Positions 62,714 through 64,000 of a DNA stretch of 64,000 nucleotides are shown here, one piece after another. Every line of letters begins with the position of its first letter. Positions within the stretch are counted from its first letter, which is position 1. Source of the stretch: OMIW01 sp044235645 (GTDB taxonomy: Bacteria; Bdellovibrionota_C; UBA2361; OMIW01). The translations under genes were made by a program, and so were the position numbers. The DNA is taken from assembly GCA_044235645.1 (NCBI GenBank), contig JBIIHQ010000005.1, forward strand, positions 186,001 to 250,000, given 5' to 3'. The notes under the pieces were generated by a model. The model made no database searches, was not told the origin of the DNA, and saw only the letters and a list, made by a program, of their open reading frames with translations.

Positions 62714-63460
62714 ATGATTCGGTTTCACAGGGTTCATAAAACGTATCCGCCCCGCCAGATAGCGCTCCGCGGAGTTTCAACCGTTATAGACAAGGGCGAA
62801 TTCGTGTTTGTCGCCGGGGCGAGCGGGGCGGGTAAGTCGACCCTGCTCCGGCTTGGGTACGGTGCTGAGCGGGCCACTCAGGGAGAGGTGGTTGTTGCGG
62901 GCCGAACCATTAATCAGCTGGCTCGGGAGGGAGTCGCTTCGCTGCGTCGCGAGGTGGGGATTATCTTTCAGGATTACAAACTGCTGGCGAGTCGATCGGT
63001 GCTCGAGAATGTCGCTTTTCCCCTCGAGGTTCGGGGTATCGGCCGCGAGGAGCGGTCCGAACGGGCGCTCCTGATTCTTAAAACGGTAGGGCTTGGGGAT
63101 AAAGCTCACGTTCCACCGATGACTCTATCGGGAGGTGAACAGCAGCGGGTGGCGGTTGCGCGGGCTTTGGTGCATCGACCCCGTATTATCTTCGCCGATG
63201 AACCGACAGGAAATCTTGATCGGGATATGGCGAACCTCGTATTTGATCTTCTTTTAGAGGCAAATCAAGCGGGGGTCACCGTGGTAGTTGCAACCCACAG
63301 CCTATCGATAATCGATACCCTCAATAAGCGAACACTGGTGCTCGACCGGGGACAGATCATTGGCGACTATCTTGATCCGCGCCGAGGGGTAACGCGTGAA
63401 TCACGGGCTACCTCAGGAATGGGGGAGCCTCAAGAGGTGGGGACTGAAGCTGTAGTATAG
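62714..63460 (+). CDS. ftsE: Cell-division ATPase FtsE
   Basis: 248 aa ABC ATPase that works with FtsX to activate septal murein hydrolases. Walker A GASGAGKSTLLRL, the Q-loop FQDYKLLASRSVLENV, signature LSGGEQQRVAVARAL, Walker B IIFADEPTGNLD and VVATHSLSII are typical of FtsE. ATG 62714 has a strong GGAGGGGG upstream; the open frame begins earlier, but that start lacks support. The tail after about residue 225 is longer than in E. coli. ftsX starts 36 bp after the stop. Confidence 0.95.
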   Translation: MIRFHRVHKTYPPRQIALRGVSTVIDKGEFVFVAGASGAGKSTLLRLGYGAERATQGEVVVAGRTINQLAREGVASLRREVGIIFQDYKLLASRSVLENVAFPLEVRGIGREERSERALLILKTVGLGDKAHVPPMTLSGGEQQRVAVARALVHRPRIIFADEPTGNLDRDMANLVFDLLLEANQAGVTVVVATHSLSIIDTLNKRTLVLDRGQIIGDYLDPRRGVTRESRATSGMGEPQEVGTEAVV

Positions 63461-63495
63461 CGGACCTCGGGACAACTGGCGGGGGGATAGAGACA

Positions 63496-64000
63496 ATGAC
63501 GGGAGTAGCTCACCATAGCATGACAGATGACGTACCCTCCGATGAGGCTGCGGCCACCGCTCGTACACCCACCTCATGTGGGTTGGAGAAGATGTGGCGG
63601 GTGCAGGGTTCGGAGGAGCGACCGCATCGTCGGGAAATTCTGCGCCATCATCTCAGCGGCGCCTGGTCGCACTTGCGAGAGAGCCCTGCCTTCACCGCCA
63701 TGACAACCGCTATTATGGGGGTGGTTCTTTCACTGTGTGTTTCGGGAATCGTACTCATCTACAATACGCATATTCTCCTTGAATACGCCCGAAGCTCGGT
63801 CGGGTTGACGATTTTCTTGCGCGACGATCCTGCATTTGAGAGCCGAGAGCAGCTAGAGAGATATCTCCGTGCTGATGCCAGGATTGGGTCGATACGTTTC
63901 GAAAGTAAGGAGGAGGCACTCGAGAAATTGCGGCTTGAGACTCCCGCAGTTTCCTCCCTTCTGCAGGGACTTGAGACGCGAAACCCACTCCCTTCCTCGT
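63496..64000 (+). CDS. ftsX: Cell-division protein FtsX, 5' part
   Basis: First 168 codons; the gene runs past the window end. A polar N-terminal tail of about 70 residues is followed by HLSGAWSHLRESPAFTAMTT and the first membrane helix (about 75-100), then the start of the extracellular domain ending near NPLPSS, the FtsX ExNPLP-type motif. Start ATG 63496 is 36 bp after ftsE. Long polar N-terminal tail is the only unusual point. Confidence 0.9.
   Translation, partial: MTGVAHHSMTDDVPSDEAAATARTPTSCGLEKMWRVQGSEERPHRREILRHHLSGAWSHLRESPAFTAMTTAIMGVVLSLCVSGIVLIYNTHILLEYARSSVGLTIFLRDDPAFESREQLERYLRADARIGSIRFESKEEALEKLRLETPAVSSLLQGLETRNPLPSS

Overview
The window is a 64 kb stretch of moderately high-GC chromosomal DNA from a Gram-negative bacterium. 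The envelope gene set shows this: MreB/MreC/MreD, PBP2, RodA, FtsE/FtsX, MlaF- and MlaE-type lipid-transport subunits, a lipoprotein and several exported proteins. No rRNA, tRNA, CRISPR array, prophage or transposase was seen. The genes are mostly conserved housekeeping genes mixed with lineage-specific exported proteins. MenA and a MenC-like enzyme suggest menaquinone synthesis, and HemL shows the C5 route to tetrapyrroles. HPPD, RadD, a CFA-type methyltransferase and long Thr-Pro linkers fit a deltaproteobacterium-like or other little-cultivated lineage, but the sequence alone does not fix the taxon.

Layout. 1-9.2 kb (+): a rod-shape operon, mreB(partial)-mreC-mreD-PBP2-rodA, continues through two unrecognised genes into maf, a YggS-like gene, yggT and an FmdB-type zinc-ribbon gene, and faces recO (-). 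10.2-14.2 kb (+): grpE-dnaK-dnaJ with hairpin-rich spacers. 14.2-17.1 kb (-): a two-gene Fe3+/thiamine-type ABC importer without its binding protein. 17.3-22.4 kb (+): usp, menA, menC-like, fabF and a DEDDh exonuclease. 22.5-25.7 kb: two unknown genes, a superoxide dismutase and a thrombospondin-type-3 protein. 25.8-32.1 kb (+): hemL, LD-carboxypeptidase, hppD, a polyprenyl-phosphate glycosyltransferase and an FAD oxidoreductase.

32.2-38.3 kb (-) holds a lipid-modification set (SDR, COG2907-type flavoprotein, DUF1365 protein, CFA-type methyltransferase). It is interrupted by two plus-strand genes, a glycine-rich RRM protein and a small Cys-rich exported protein. 38.4-52.1 kb is accessory in character: a serralysin-like metalloprotease with 186-bp repeats in its linker, an orphan gene behind a perfect 16-bp inverted repeat, a prohibitin-family protein, two possible small overlapping ORFs, RadD, an M50 protease, MlaF, a gene-poor stretch, and a large exported protein with a Thr-Pro linker and calcium-binding repeats.

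52.8-64 kb: NUDIX and M32 carboxypeptidase (-); GDPD-like, GRDP-like Cys-rich and unknown 438-aa genes (+); a minus-strand operon of lipoprotein-mlaE-mutarotase-like-glpK; and divergently ftsE-ftsX, the latter cut by the window end.

The most original material is the group of four exported proteins built on Thr-Pro linkers, two of which seem to share a Cys-containing helical C-terminal domain; the interrupted lipid-modification cluster; the unknown genes embedded in the rod operon; and the inverted repeat at 41215-41258.
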